This document shows, piece after piece, positions 35,824 through 47,193 of a stretch of DNA of 64,000 nucleotides (positions are counted from its first letter, which is position 1; each line of letters starts with the position of its first letter). The translations under genes and the position numbers were made by a program. Location of the stretch: the NCBI GenBank assembly GCA_019095985.1, contig CM032666.1:11531299-11595298 (forward strand), read 5' to 3'. This DNA comes from Streblospio benedicti. Taxonomy: Eukaryota > Annelida > Polychaeta > Spionida > Spionidae. Below the pieces are notes generated by a model. That model made no database searches. It was not told the DNA's origin and saw only the letters and a program-made list of their open reading frames with translations.

Positions 35824-36488
35824 CGTCAGAAGCTCTCCGGTTAGTCACTTCTTCCCGCATTACTTGCGCTGTAACAGCGGCGTGCACCCGGCATCACCCC
35901 AAGCGCCGCATCTCTTTCATCTTCACATTTATAACTCAATCCTACTCAGCTCAATTTGCCGCCTCATCCCCTCTCATTACGTCCACCGTCGCCGCCGCTT
36001 TTCTAAGCGGTTTGTGGGCTATTACAATGATGTAAATGTGTCTTCAGACTGTTAGTTTCATGCACACGAACATGTCCAGCGGCTTCAGAAATGGCAACTT
36101 AAACCCAACAGTTCTGTGCTACTTAGAAAAAAGGAAGACAAGAATATCGCCGTGTGACATACATAACATACCACTCTATATGCGACGGATTCTTGATTGG
36201 TGGGTCACACCGAGTGAAGTATGCCATCCTTTTTGATATACTTGCTACTGGCAAAGTACCGCACCACTGTCTGTAAATGCGCATGTATATGTCCCATCCC
36301 CAGACTATTACGGACATTTGCATTAACACACGGCCACTTGAACAACACTAGGACGAATTGTCTACTGTCACGAACGATCCCCCGCCCCTGGACCGCCGCC
36401 GCCCATCCACTCCCTAACATCACATTAATGACAGAGTCGCCCGGCGCAGACGATAATTTGTGTTTGAACATAACGGCTTCGTGTCACG

Positions 36489-36531
36489 CACACGTGACGT
36501 CACACGGAAGTTGTAACTCCGGCATTAAATG
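36489..36531 (+). promoter_or_regulatory. Candidate core promoter: E-box, CRE, ETS, YY1-like
   Basis: Within 45 bases are CACGTG (36491-36496), an overlapping full CRE TGACGTCA (36495-36502), an ETS-like ACGGAAGT (36504-36511) and AAATGGCGCC (36528 onward), a YY1-like initiator carrying an ATG. The patch sits in a GC-rich island (about 36350-36545). This motif set is typical of TATA-less housekeeping promoters in animals. Confidence 0.45.
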
Positions 36532-36603
36532 GCGCCGGCGTTGTTGTTACATGGATTTTCTATGGATGCTCTGTACACCCTCAAACTCTTTGATGGTGTG
36601 TAG
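36529..36603 (+). CDS. Possible first coding exon or short uORF
   Basis: The ATG at 36529 in the YY1-like context opens a 24-codon frame, MAPALLLHGFSMDALYTLKL and then FDGV, with TAG at 36601-36603. A GATG|GTGTGT donor at about 36592-36598 could instead splice it onward before the stop. The product is unrecognised. It is listed because of its position at the promoter candidate; it may be non-coding. Confidence 0.25.
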   Translation: MAPALLLHGFSMDALYTLKLFDGV

Positions 36604-39600
36604 ACTCAGTAATTTGATATGTACAAGTTTGTAAAATTATGTGACTAGATATATGCACTTATACGTTAATTATTAGAATCAAAGTAATAATATTTATATA
36701 CACATGCACAATAACTTGCCTCTGTGTCCCTGTTCTAAGCTAATACATGTAGACACTCTAAGAAATAGTTATGCAACAATTATATCCTCTCTTTTAAAAG
36801 TACGCCATACAGTTAGTACAATCCAATTCTCAAAATTCTGTATCAATATTAAAGCCCCTAAGTTGGTCATAACGCATCACTATGCAGAACCATCAAAACT
36901 CCAGCTCTCTTGGTCCATACTAATTCCTCCTTTATATGGTCCCGGCATGAGGCAGTAATGGTGGGTTGATCACGGCTGCGTGCCTCGCCCCCAGCACTCA
37001 TTAACCTCAGACTCATACAGCCACATCCAGGGGCGTTTTTTTTTTAATCTTCTCAGCCAATCTTCATATTGCAAAATCCACCTCATGGTTTACACAATGG
37101 GCTAAAAGTAAAGTTTATTAGAATTAATTCAATTTAGTTTTACAGTTTATTAGCTCACGTCTGCTACTTTTTATGTAATACTATCATGATATGAAGATCT
37201 CAAACTACATCGAACTATTTGTGTTTTAAGGAAAATGGTAATGTCTGTTTTATTGGAATTACCGTGCGTCTGTTCATAGAGCTGCAGCTTTTGAGCACCC
37301 ATGAATCTGAATTTGACCACTTCGTTTCTCCCAATGAAGCTAGGTCACAGTGAAAGCCAAACGTTTTACTAGCATGCAAGTACGCGTACATAATACCACG
37401 TTAAACTGTTTTTAATATCAACAAAATACCGTCTGCGGTCGGCCTTTGACATTGCAATAGGACTACGCCCAGTGATGGTATCTACGTACTAACATGGGAC
37501 AATGCAGATGCTATCGGCGAATCCCTCATGCAAATACGCCAAGCTCATGCATAATGCCCGGCAAAGTGAGACTTGCACACGTAATTAGACAGAAACAAGA
37601 TGCTTTTGAAATATTCAGGGTTGGCCCAGATTAGGCGCTAATTGTGTATGAGTACAGACACCTTATCCCGTATTATGCTGCGATTAGCAGATAATCGTAT
37701 TTTAGGTGCAGTTGTTATGGCTTTGTGTCGAGCTCGGAGCTCATTGCATTGCAATACGCAAGCCTGTGTCCATGAGAAAGAATGATTCACCTGTGACAAC
37801 AGTGCGCATTCTAAAAAAAAAACATCCATTACACAACCAGTATTCAGAATAATAGACACCAGCAAAGATTCACAACTGTTCAGTGTTCCGTCATCTCCTG
37901 ACCTCATTTTCCCATTAACTTTGAAAAGAACCCGGTTGACCAAGTTCCTACTTCATTTTAGTCGAAAATCACCTGATCCAATCCTCCTGAGCTATTGTAA
38001 CTGGAAACACTTGACGTAGCATGGGAGATGCATTATTGAAATGCCAGCACTGTTGTGTCCACCTTTACGGTGCTATTCAAACTGGACAATGAGTTCATTT
38101 TCTGTATATGCCACTAGAGTAACTGCGCATGAATACGTTTGCATATAGCTTTTATCAAGAGGTGATACATGATTTCACAAGCCAAACTTTGAAACCACTT
38201 TTCTTGTGTAACTATTAGTCGATCTTTCACGTTTGAAATATTCTTTTACATTATCATTTTGATGTGATTAAACCATCTTACAAAGAGAAGCGAAAGAGAA
38301 GCTAGTAAAGTAGTACGCAAACATAGCGTTCTCTTCATTGAATCATCTTTCCAAATGCGCAATCCATAGTAAATTTTACGCATGGACAGATCTTTTCCAA
38401 CAGCATGGCTAGCAGCATGTGGCAACATTATGAGCGTAAGAGCAACTGACTTGTCCAACCATTGCCAATCGATACCCGTTTTCCGCATGGACAGAGTAAC
38501 ACAGAAGCCCGCGCACAGCACATTTAGCCTCAGGGTCCTCCATAGATTATGTATACAGTTGTACACGCAATGTCTTGACCGTAACTATTCGCAATCAATG
38601 ATACACCCAGCATGACATCTTTTAGAGGCCACCGACTCAAGAATTGAGGTATGCAAGTTGATATGTGGAGGGCAACCCTTAGTATCTAAAACGCTCCTTA
38701 ATCAGGTGTGTGTACATTTGTGTAAGAAGTGTATTTTATGTGTATTGCCTACTTTTTCGTAGAGAACCCCCACGAAGCTCAACTTAGTCTTTAGATATGA
38801 GCATTGTGACAGCACTTGCATAAATGCTTTAATTTTAGATAGATGGATTTCCAAACGTGTAGCCGTGGACTATACCAAAAACGAAAATGACAACACATTT
38901 CTCCGTCCTCACTCTTTGTATAAGACCCACACCCACGATCAATGACTATTGGCCGCCTGGCTGAACCAGAGGAGATTCATAGATCCAGGCAGTTGCAACT
39001 TTGAACAGAAATGTTACAAAGTCGATTCAGCTGAAGAACTAAGTCTCCAATTCTGTACAACGGTAAAGTTACATGTACAATGGTCAAGACTGCTGCAGTT
39101 CAAACACACCCATGGTCAAGTCTATAACAATTGCAGAATGTTTCCATCTTCTACCACCATTACGCTCACTCCACTTTGATCGCAGTATCTGTTTGATGTA
39201 TCACTTCTGTCTACACACCATGTTGCGTGACCTCGCTGTGACCTTGACAAAGCACGTAGCGGCTGGCATCGCCACACATTGATAATGCTGTCCGACATGC
39301 ATTGCCGCTTGTGCTAATGTGGTCAATTTCCGACCAACACCCTCAGTCCATTACCCCCACCCCTAACACACACAGCCATAAAATAAAAAAAAACATCACT
39401 GACAAGTAATCTAGTAGCCTCACTATTAAAGCTGTACGATTTGTGCTTCCATGACCACTAGGGGTGCTGTCCAATGAGGGTTAATCATAATATGTTCTGT
39501 AAAACTAAAGACGGACTAGAACATGGGATGCCATACAAGACCTTGCAGCTTCAGCTCAGCAGCCAATAATCAAACATCTACCCACTTAATCCCATAGATT

Positions 39601-42142
39601 ACCCCCAACAAGCAGTAACAGACACCGTGCACCAGCAATATATAGGCGGCCATAACCTTGATAAGACACGTCTCATAACTCAGCCTAAATACACACCCAT
39701 TCTGTTCCTCCATTACTAGGATTACTGCCCCCGCCCACACCCCTCCTTATGTCGTGACGTGCACTCATTATGTGCATTTGTCCACGTCCGCGTGGCCTTG
39801 CCTTGACCTTGACCCCATTGGAGCATATCTCTCGTGCCATTTAATTAAATAGCAACGCAATAATGGTAACTTCTGTAAACTTGACTTTCTCAGCGTTGAG
39901 AATTATGGCTCACGTTTGCAGTTGTAATTTTAAATTCTTTCGTAAAAGACATGATTGTTACTACGGGGTGGGAATCTCAATAAAGAAATTGGGTTCATTT
40001 TGTTTGGATGCACCTAGTTCTGCTATATTAGAATAATGACTATGGAGACAAAGAACATTTTACTACCACGTTATGTAAATTTCCATTGAAAGCAACGTTG
40101 TTATTACTTTGAAATAATTTAATGGAATTCTATTCAACAGTAGGCCTAATGTTCATTTCTATGGCCATTCATCATGCATTTAGAGGTACTCCATACATGT
40201 ATATAAGCTGTACAGCGCGTGTTCTTTCCATATTTTGTAACCAATTCGATTGGATACATCACTAAAATGAAATGGTATCTTACTGAACTGCCATAACCTG
40301 AAAATATTAGTGTGATGTTAGATAATTTCTAACATGATTATGTTTTCTTTTTCATATTGATCGTGCCGTGCTGTATAGGTGAGTACTTACCTTTAGTACA
40401 TTTGTTAATAATCATACGTGTGTAGTGAAAACATTACAATCAAAGCTCGCCATCTTTTAAAAATCAATCTATTCAGTACAGCAAATGAAATTGGCTTAAT
40501 AAAAATGCGAGGCATGGACATGCTTAAACTACATAGACAGCAAACGGATAAATTGGCTACAAACACCTTTTACCTTCAGTGTTAAATGTTCACACTCTTT
40601 GTGACACATTCATGACACCTAATTGCCAATTAGCATCAGGCATGTGCGAGTTATGGGCTCACGTAATTGCCAGCCCGTCTTTGGCTCTTCATGCAGTTGC
40701 AGTTTAAGTTGTATTGCATTGTGTTTGACTCAGTTTGCAGTTGATAAGATATGCGTGGAATTTATAACTGTAAATGTCTTATGAGAGAAGCTTTTATTTG
40801 GAAGAATGCATTTTTGTTATATGTATATTTTCTCCGGCACTGTGATGATATACCAGCACAAGAGAGGTAATGGTTGCCATTTCTGAAAATTGGCTCTTCT
40901 AAACATGTTTACCTGTAGTGCTAAGTGGCCATCATCTAGTTATCACACTTGCCATACCAACAGCCGTCTAATTGTTAATTAATGTTAAACATAATGGTGA
41001 CATGGCATGGCCATTAAGTAGATAGGTGGCCTCTGACACTTTAAATTGCACATTATTCTAGTTTCAGTGAGACGATTGCTATTTCTAAAATATAGATATT
41101 GCAAGAACTCACTACAAAGAAAATAATTGCAGTTGCAACGTGCTGATGGTTCAGTAAAATACTTACTCTGTATCAGTTAATAATAGATATATTCGAACAA
41201 GACTAGTGATGTGCCTAACTTTCAAAGGTATAAGAACCATACAACGTTGACAACTTTGATTTTACTTCTAACAGTGTAGAAATATATTTTGGGAATTAGA
41301 AATCTCAGAAATGTGTAAATACAAATTGCTGGAATTCCCAGCACACCATTCTTTACTGTAAACGTTAATTGCAAGTAAACGTACGTTACAAATGCGTTCG
41401 ATGACAAAAAGCTATACTGTGTTAAATTGTCCGCTTGTAAGGTGCCGCTGAAGAACAAGCAGCGATACTGCTGAGCATGTATTAGCTAGATCCGCCAACT
41501 GGGTCCCGGATGTGGCATAAACCAATGTTGATGTCCCACAAAACCACGTGCGACGGGGCGTGAAGATGGAGGGGCCCGCAACGAGCATAACAACAACGAC
41601 AGGGGCCCCGGAGGAGGGATATATCACTGAGTTCGGGAAATGTGGGCCACGGGCTGGGGCACGGCATATGTGCAGTGTTTTAAGGCGGGACAAAAACCTC
41701 AATGATATAACAACATAATATCTTGTCGAATGAGCATATTTGTGTTTATAGTATTATTTTGATCAATGCGTCGTACTAAAAAGCCTTCTTGTCAATGCAT
41801 CATTGATTCATGGGTAGTTGACAAGTTATTTGCGTGTTCTACAGAAAACATTTTTCTTTTAATGCTATTTTTAAAATATTAATCGGTGAGTCTTTTCACA
41901 GTGCATAGGACATAAAACCACGTGCACAAAAAACTATAAACCGCTACAGTCAGGGAGCATTTCTGGTGTGGCGATAGCTGTGTCATGGATAATCAGATAA
42001 GTCTCTCGTGAATACTGCATGAGCGTTATCGGAAATCGGTTCTGCTTCAGTGAACACATGTTCATGCACTACCGCGCAGCGTGAACTAACCGTACAATGT
42101 ATAGTAATATACATGTGCAAATGAAGTGGACGTTTATTGTTT
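36604..42142. other. No gene recognised (5.5 kb)
   Basis: Mostly AT-rich unique-looking sequence. A GC-rich patch at about 41480-41690 carries a 96-codon minus frame (41412-41702) with no known domain; it could be an exon, a conserved element or chance. Nothing else is supported. Confidence 0.45.
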
Positions 42143-42526
42143 AGGGAGCATTCACAATTGATGTCAACCACATTTTGGCATTTTCTCATCCCCCCCTCCC
42201 CCTTTGTTAACTTTCGTCAAATTCATGACACCCTCCCCACACATTGAATCTGTATGCAGTTTTGTCAGGTTAGGTCATACAACAATTGTGTGTCATGGGT
42301 ATATGATAATGTGATTTATGAACAAACATTCCAACAAATTCAAAGCAGTTATTTTATCTCCATTCTTTATACTACAACCTTAAATATCAATTGAACTTTG
42401 CCCCCCGGTCAACTTTTGGGGTGTACCCCCCCCCCGTCCCCTGTCAACTTTTGCTGACCCCCTCCCCTACCATCCCCCCCCCCCCATCAGAGTTGACGGG
42501 TTGCTGTAACTTCTGAACGCTCCCTA
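42143..42526. mobile_element. MITE with AGGGAGC ends, C-rich, long copy
   Basis: The left end AGGGAGCATTCACA and the right end, reverse-complemented, AGGGAGCGTTCAGA are inverted. The interior shares CAACTTTCGTCAA-like and GTCAACCACATTTT phrases with the shorter copy at 46116-46315. Poly-C runs fill the right half. The target is probably TA, but the border is ambiguous by one or two bases. The 384-bp length versus about 200 bp suggests an internal insertion or duplication. Confidence 0.65.
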
Positions 42527-43112
42527 AGCACAACATAGTTCTCCCCTACGGAAAGACCAGAACTTTAGTTTGATGGTTTCAAATGTGAAGAAATGTGCTT
42601 ATTTTCCCAGCTCCTTCATGTGTAGTTTACATTTTGACGGAACTATTATTTAACCAGATGTCACATTATGTGTTGAACATTTGTATCCAATTTTCCATAT
42701 TTTGAAACATTTTTGATGAAAAAGATAAGAAACAAACACAAAGTTTGTCGTGTTATACGAATGGGATTTATCAACAACAGAATCTTAACAAACAATTACA
42801 AAGAAAAATATCCAGAAAAGAACACACGGCTAACATTTATTAAGGCCCATGGGATGAAAAAGCTAGGTACGACTTCTGAAAAACTCCACTTGGTTTGGGG
42901 GTGTGGGGCCATGAGAAGTGGGATTCATTTGATAATTGGTAGTAAAAAAAATTTATCTCTTCTTTTTCTTTTTTTTTTTCTTTTTTATTTGGCGGGGGGG
43001 GGGGCTAACAATCATACCAAAATGTTTTTATTTTTTTCATATCCCCTCGGCCATAATAAATAGTAGCTCTTTTAAGCTTATTTATTTACAAGTCAAGTCA
43101 TGGCGTGGTCAC
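42527..43112. other. No gene seen; T- and G-runs
   Basis: A plus frame of 116 codons (42713-43063) runs into a T-rich tract and a G-run (about 42993-43006) and has no known domain. Confidence 0.45.
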
Positions 43113-43725
43113 TGTTATTTATCAAATCGTCTGCTTTTCTAAGTAGTGGTTTCTCATGTGGATGACGAACGCACTCGACTAAAGAAAACATTTGCTTCGT
43201 TCACCACAAACATGTGGTTTCTTCTCACTGAGTTTTCATGTGTTCTGCAGGGTCAGGATTAGCACTCATCTCTGCTCGTATTGACCAGTAATACCTTGTG
43301 GAGGACGAGTAAGAAGTTTTAGCAACTCGTCCTTTTGTCGAGTAGCAATTCTGGTCAATTTGGCATACTGTATACAGTTTGTGTAAGGAGGACGAGTACA
43401 TTTTTTGCAGAACAAGTAGATATTTGAGGGTTACTCGTCCTGCTGACGAGTAGCACTTTTGCACCTAATCCTGACCCTGTTCTGTCAACTGGTGATTGCG
43501 AGCAAAACTCTTGGCACATTCACTGCATTGATACACTTTCTCACCCCCTGTACGCGGATGAAGTACCTCTCTGCTTGGATTCTCATGTGTTCTGTCGCTT
43601 TTTCTTCAGCATGAATTCTCATGTGGCTGGTTAAGTTGCCATTTGTACTACAGTGTTTCCCACAGTCGTTGCATTCATAAGGCTTTCCTTCTACATCGAT
43701 TCTCATGTGTTCTGTCAGTTTTTTA
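43113..43725 (-). pseudogene. Degenerate 3' extension of the zinc-finger array
   Basis: Beyond the stop of the main zinc-finger ORF the array continues in shifting frames. There is a unit PYECNDCGKHCSTNGNLTSH followed by MRIHAEEK (about 43600-43690). A unit VYQCSECAKSFARNHQLTE lies in another frame (about 43485-43550). After the MITE at 43248-43479 come EHMKTQ and a last decayed unit (HVCGERSKCF, stop, SSAFVIHMRNH) near 43115-43235. So the gene once ran at least three fingers longer, or these are relics of a duplicated array. The frame changes and stops mean they are not translated with the main ORF unless spliced or shifted. Confidence 0.75.
43248..43479. mobile_element. 232-bp MITE inserted in a zinc-finger unit
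   Basis: The perfect inverted ends CAGGGTCAGGATTAG (43248-43262) and CTAATCCTGACCCTG (43465-43479) are flanked by a 5-bp duplication TTCTG (43243-43247 and 43480-43484). The host sequence on either side matches the TGTTCTGTC phrase seen in sister finger units, so the border is exact. The interior repeats GACGAGTA/TACTCGTC in both orientations. CAGGG ends recall hAT elements, but hAT makes 8-bp duplications, so the superfamily is open. Confidence 0.85.
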
Positions 43726-45399
43726 TCACTGAGTTTTCATATGACTGACCAAATTGTCACTGTCACTTAAACTTTCCCCACGTTCATTACACTCAAACGG
43801 TTTCTCTCCTACATGTGCACTCAAGTCAGCTGTCGAGTCAGCATTTGGAGAGGTTTCCTCACCAATTTCATCCTTATGCTGTTTCTCTCCCATGTGCATT
43901 TTCATGTGATTGTTAAAGTTCCACCTATAAGAAAAACACTTTCCACATTTACTACATTCATATAGTTTTGCACCAGTGTGGACTCTCATGTGGACTTTCA
44001 GTGTTTCATTTGTCCAGAAGGATTTCTCACACACACTACACTTATGCACGTGGATTCTCATGTGGCTGGTCAATTTGAGACTAGAACTAAAACTCTCTCC
44101 ACATTCACTGCACTTATATGGTTTCTCAAGAGTGTGGATTCTCATGTATTCAGTCAAAATGGCTTTATGACTAAAATACTTTCCACATTCATGACATTCA
44201 AAAGGATTGTCACCGGTATGGATTAATAAGTGGTTTTTGAGTTCTCCACTCTTAGAGAATGATTTCTCACATACATTACATTTGTATGGTTTCTCCCTGG
44301 AGTGGACTCTCATGTGGCTGGTCAAGCTGCTACTGTCAATAAAACACTTCCCACATTCATTACACTCATATGGCTTCTCCCCAGTGTGGATTCGCATGTG
44401 TAGAGTCAAGTTGTAACTTTTACTAAAGCACTTGCCACATTCGTTACACTCATATGGTTTCTCCTCAGTATGCATTCTCATATGGTTGGTCAATGCGCTA
44501 CTGCGACTAAAACACTTCCCACATTGACTACATTCATAAGATTTCTCCCCAGTGTGGATTCTCATGTGTTCGGTCAAGTCACTTGTGCCACTAAAACACT
44601 TGCCACATTCACTACATGCATATGGTTTCTCCCTAGTATGCATGCTCATGTGTTTGGTCAAGCTGCCACTGTGACTAAAACACTTCCCACATTGACTACA
44701 TTCATACGGGTTCTCCCTAGAGGGGTGGTGGATTTTAATGTGGCTGGTCAAGTCGTCACTGACACTAAAACACTCCCCACATTCACTGCACTCAAAAGGC
44801 TTCTCCCAAGTGTGAGTTCTCATATGGTTTGTCATCGATCTTTTCTTACTGCATGATTTCTTACGCAATGTACATTGATGAGATTTTTCCCCAGTGTGTA
44901 TTCTGACGTGTCTGGTCAAGTTGACACTCTGACTAAAACACTTGCCACATTCACTACACTCGAAGGGCTTCTCACCTGTATGGATTCTCAAGTGTCCTTT
45001 CATATCTGCACTTCGAGTGAATGCTTTCTCACACACAATGCACTTGTATGGTTTCTCCCCTGTGTGAGTTTTCATGTGGCTGGTCAAGATTCTACTTTGA
45101 CTAAAACACCTCCTACATACGCTACATTCAAAAGGTTTCTCTCCACTATGACTCGTTATGTGCCTGGTCACGTGGTTACCTCTAGCAAACGACTTCCCAC
45201 ATTCACTACATGAATACGGCTTCTCCCAAGTATGCATTTTTGTGTGGTGGGTCAAATTGCTACTGTTACTAAAACACTTGCCACATTCTCTGCACTTTCT
45301 CAAATGGGTCTTCAAATGTACATCCAATGCCAATTGTGATTCAAAAGTGTTTTCACATGTATCACATTTAATTGTTGTTTCCATATCCATTGTATCCAT
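43726..45399 (-). CDS. Poly-C2H2 zinc-finger protein, single visible exon
   Basis: A probable nuclear DNA-binding protein of 557 residues from ATG at 45399 ([15 protein letters not shown]) to a stop just after MKTQ. It has 19 C2H2 units, mostly joined by TGEKPY/F-type linkers, with 16 keeping all four ligands. Unit 7 (QCTLRKK) lacks the second Cys, unit 15 (LTEYMRIH) has Tyr for the first His, and unit 19 (CNERGE ... HMKTQ) lacks one Cys and the last His. Unit 3 (helix RGNHVTR) would favour GGG and unit 6 (QSVNLTR) GAA by the usual recognition code. No KRAB, SCAN, BTB or ZAD domain is seen. An acceptor-like CAG lies just upstream in the 5' region, so a further exon is possible. A GTG at 45438 is also in frame but is not a likely start. 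Confidence 0.9.
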   Translation of the reverse strand: MDTMDMETTIKCDTCENTFESQLALDVHLKTHLRKCRECGKCFSNSSNLTHHTKMHTWEKPYSCSECGKSFARGNHVTRHITSHSGEKPFECSVCRRCFSQSRILTSHMKTHTGEKPYKCIVCEKAFTRSADMKGHLRIHTGEKPFECSECGKCFSQSVNLTRHVRIHTGEKSHQCTLRKKSCSKKRSMTNHMRTHTWEKPFECSECGECFSVSDDLTSHIKIHHPSRENPYECSQCGKCFSHSGSLTKHMSMHTREKPYACSECGKCFSGTSDLTEHMRIHTGEKSYECSQCGKCFSRSSALTNHMRMHTEEKPYECNECGKCFSKSYNLTLHMRIHTGEKPYECNECGKCFIDSSSLTSHMRVHSREKPYKCNVCEKSFSKSGELKNHLLIHTGDNPFECHECGKYFSHKAILTEYMRIHTLEKPYKCSECGESFSSSLKLTSHMRIHVHKCSVCEKSFWTNETLKVHMRVHTGAKLYECSKCGKCFSYRWNFNNHMKMHMGEKQHKDEIGEETSPNADSTADLSAHVGEKPFECNERGESLSDSDNLVSHMKTQ

Positions 45400-45439
45400 T
45401 TTCCTGTCTTCTGTCGAGTATTTTACAGTAAGAACCACT

Positions 45440-46115
45440 ATTGTATTTACTATTCAATACTAAATATGTTGTTCTTTGCATAATTGTGTTCTAATTCTTC
45501 AACCTAATTACCTTTTTAAAGATTTACTAAAGTTCAAGTAGCAATTGTATGTGTAATATGTAAGTTTACAATTATTGTCAATACTTGTATGAGTAATTAA
45601 TTAACTTTCAGAAAAATTCGGACAGATTTCTAACTTTACAATTTTAAACATAATGACCTCAGCACAAGCTTTAGATTTTATTGATATTTCTATGCTACTG
45701 AGACAGTCAGAAATGTGGCGTGAATTTCACAATCATTTGTGATGGACATCGATGGAATTAATGTATAAATTCTCATACAACATCTATTTAAGTTTAGACT
45801 AGCATTTTTGGTTTAGTTTATTATACATCAAAATGGTAAATAGTAGCAACTCATAGCTGCATCTTATTAACAGGACATATACCACTGGGGAATGGATATT
45901 ATGAAGAGGCTGTATGGATGAAGAAGTATCATAAACTTAGCGAATTCTGCATTGGAGGTGGAGTGGTTGTTGGGGGGGGGCATGGAAATTTATAGCATCC
46001 TACTAGTCTCTGTATGGAGTCTCATGTCGGTCTCTTGAGGTTTAGGACCATGGGGATTTGTCATCATAGAGGTGGTCTATTTGTAAAGGTGTCCTTGACT
46101 GGGGGTTGCACCATA
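45440..46115. other. Upstream region of the zinc-finger gene
   Basis: AT-rich; would hold the promoter or a 5' intron of the minus-strand zinc-finger gene. No clear core-promoter motif was seen. Confidence 0.4.
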
Positions 46116-46315
46116 AGGGAGCGGTCACAATTGACGTCAACCACATTTTGATTTTCTGACACACACACCCCTCACCCTTGTAAACTTTCGTCAACTTCGT
46201 GACCCTTGGCTGACCTTTGGGCAAATTTTTGGCTGACCCACCCACCCCCCTTCAACTTTCGTCAACTTTGCTGATTCCCCCATTCAGGATTGACGCCCAT
46301 TTTGAACGCTCCTCT
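46116..46315. mobile_element. MITE with AGGGAGC ends, short copy
   Basis: The left end AGGGAGCGGTCACAATTGAC and the right end, reverse-complemented, GAGGAGCGTTCAAAATGGGC are flanked by TA. It shares the phrases GTCAACCACATTTT and AACTTTCGTCAA with the copy at 42143-42526. About 200 bp, C-rich, non-coding. Confidence 0.65.
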
Positions 46316-46840
46316 ATGTACAACGATTAAACTTCATTCACCCTCTCAGTGTCCTGAGTGTGGTGGATTGTAATAATATGCTGGAGAACTAGAACCCACA
46401 CTTATCAAAGTGTGCATGTATCTTTGCTTCTTACAAATCAAACACATAACATAACTATCTTTACAGTGACAAGAGACCATCTGTCAACCTAATCTCTACA
46501 AGTTATGTTCCATTACCAAAGTAATGCATCCCAATCGTAGATATGTGTACATTGCTACCCTTAATAGCCTTTCAGACCCTCAAATCGGTCGGGCGTCGAT
46601 AACGTGATGTAATATTGATGATGTAATGTATAGGTAATGAGACAGACAGCCGGCTGGGTCAATACGCGTGTTGTCTAATGAGGCCAGAATGATACATCCA
46701 GCCGGACACCACATCATAGCAGAACATACAAGCTACAAGAATACGATACATGTCTTCTGGCCAATAACGATTTCCATTGTGTGAGCATTTAGGGTTCTAA
46801 GTTCATTGTGAAATAGGTCTATGGGCATCTCACTTTTTAA

Positions 46841-47193
46841 TTAGGGACGGTGCAATATTTACCAGGCAGGGGGACCGGTGCATTTGGTAGGGGGACAGGT
46901 ACTTTTTTCAAGGTGCAAAGTAGGGGAACCGGATGATTTTTCATTCTCGTTGGGCATGGGACGTGTACTTTTTTTCAGCTGCTGAAATCCCACCTCGATG
47001 TGAGCGAATCGGTACAAATTAATCACACAAATATTCATGGGAGGGGACGTGGACTTTTTTTATGAATAGAGGTCATGGGACATCAGTTTTTTTTTTTCAT
47101 CACATCAGCAGGGGACGAGACATTTATTTTTTTCAAACAAGTTTTTCGATACGCACCGGTCCTCCCGCCTGTTAAATATTGCACCGTCCCTTA
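46841..47193. mobile_element. PIF/Harbinger-like MITE, TTA-flanked
   Basis: The ends GGGACGGTGCAATATTTA (from 46844) and its near-perfect inverse at the right (to 47190) extend over about 40 bp, through CAGGCRGGRGGACCGGTGC. TTA lies on both sides (46841-46843 and 47191-47193), matching the TWA target of PIF/Harbinger. The interior has several imperfect GGGGAC...ACTTTTTTT units, which look like repeated subterminal motifs. No transposase. Confidence 0.7.

Noticed and set aside
43090-43100. AAGTCAAGTC resembling a reversed LINE (TTGAC)n tail
   Set aside because: A LINE on that strand would need its body at higher coordinates, where zinc-finger sequence lies instead.
43976-45463. Several plus-strand frames of 60-130 codons
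   Set aside because: Antisense shadows of the zinc-finger gene; their periodicity mirrors the 84-base finger repeat.
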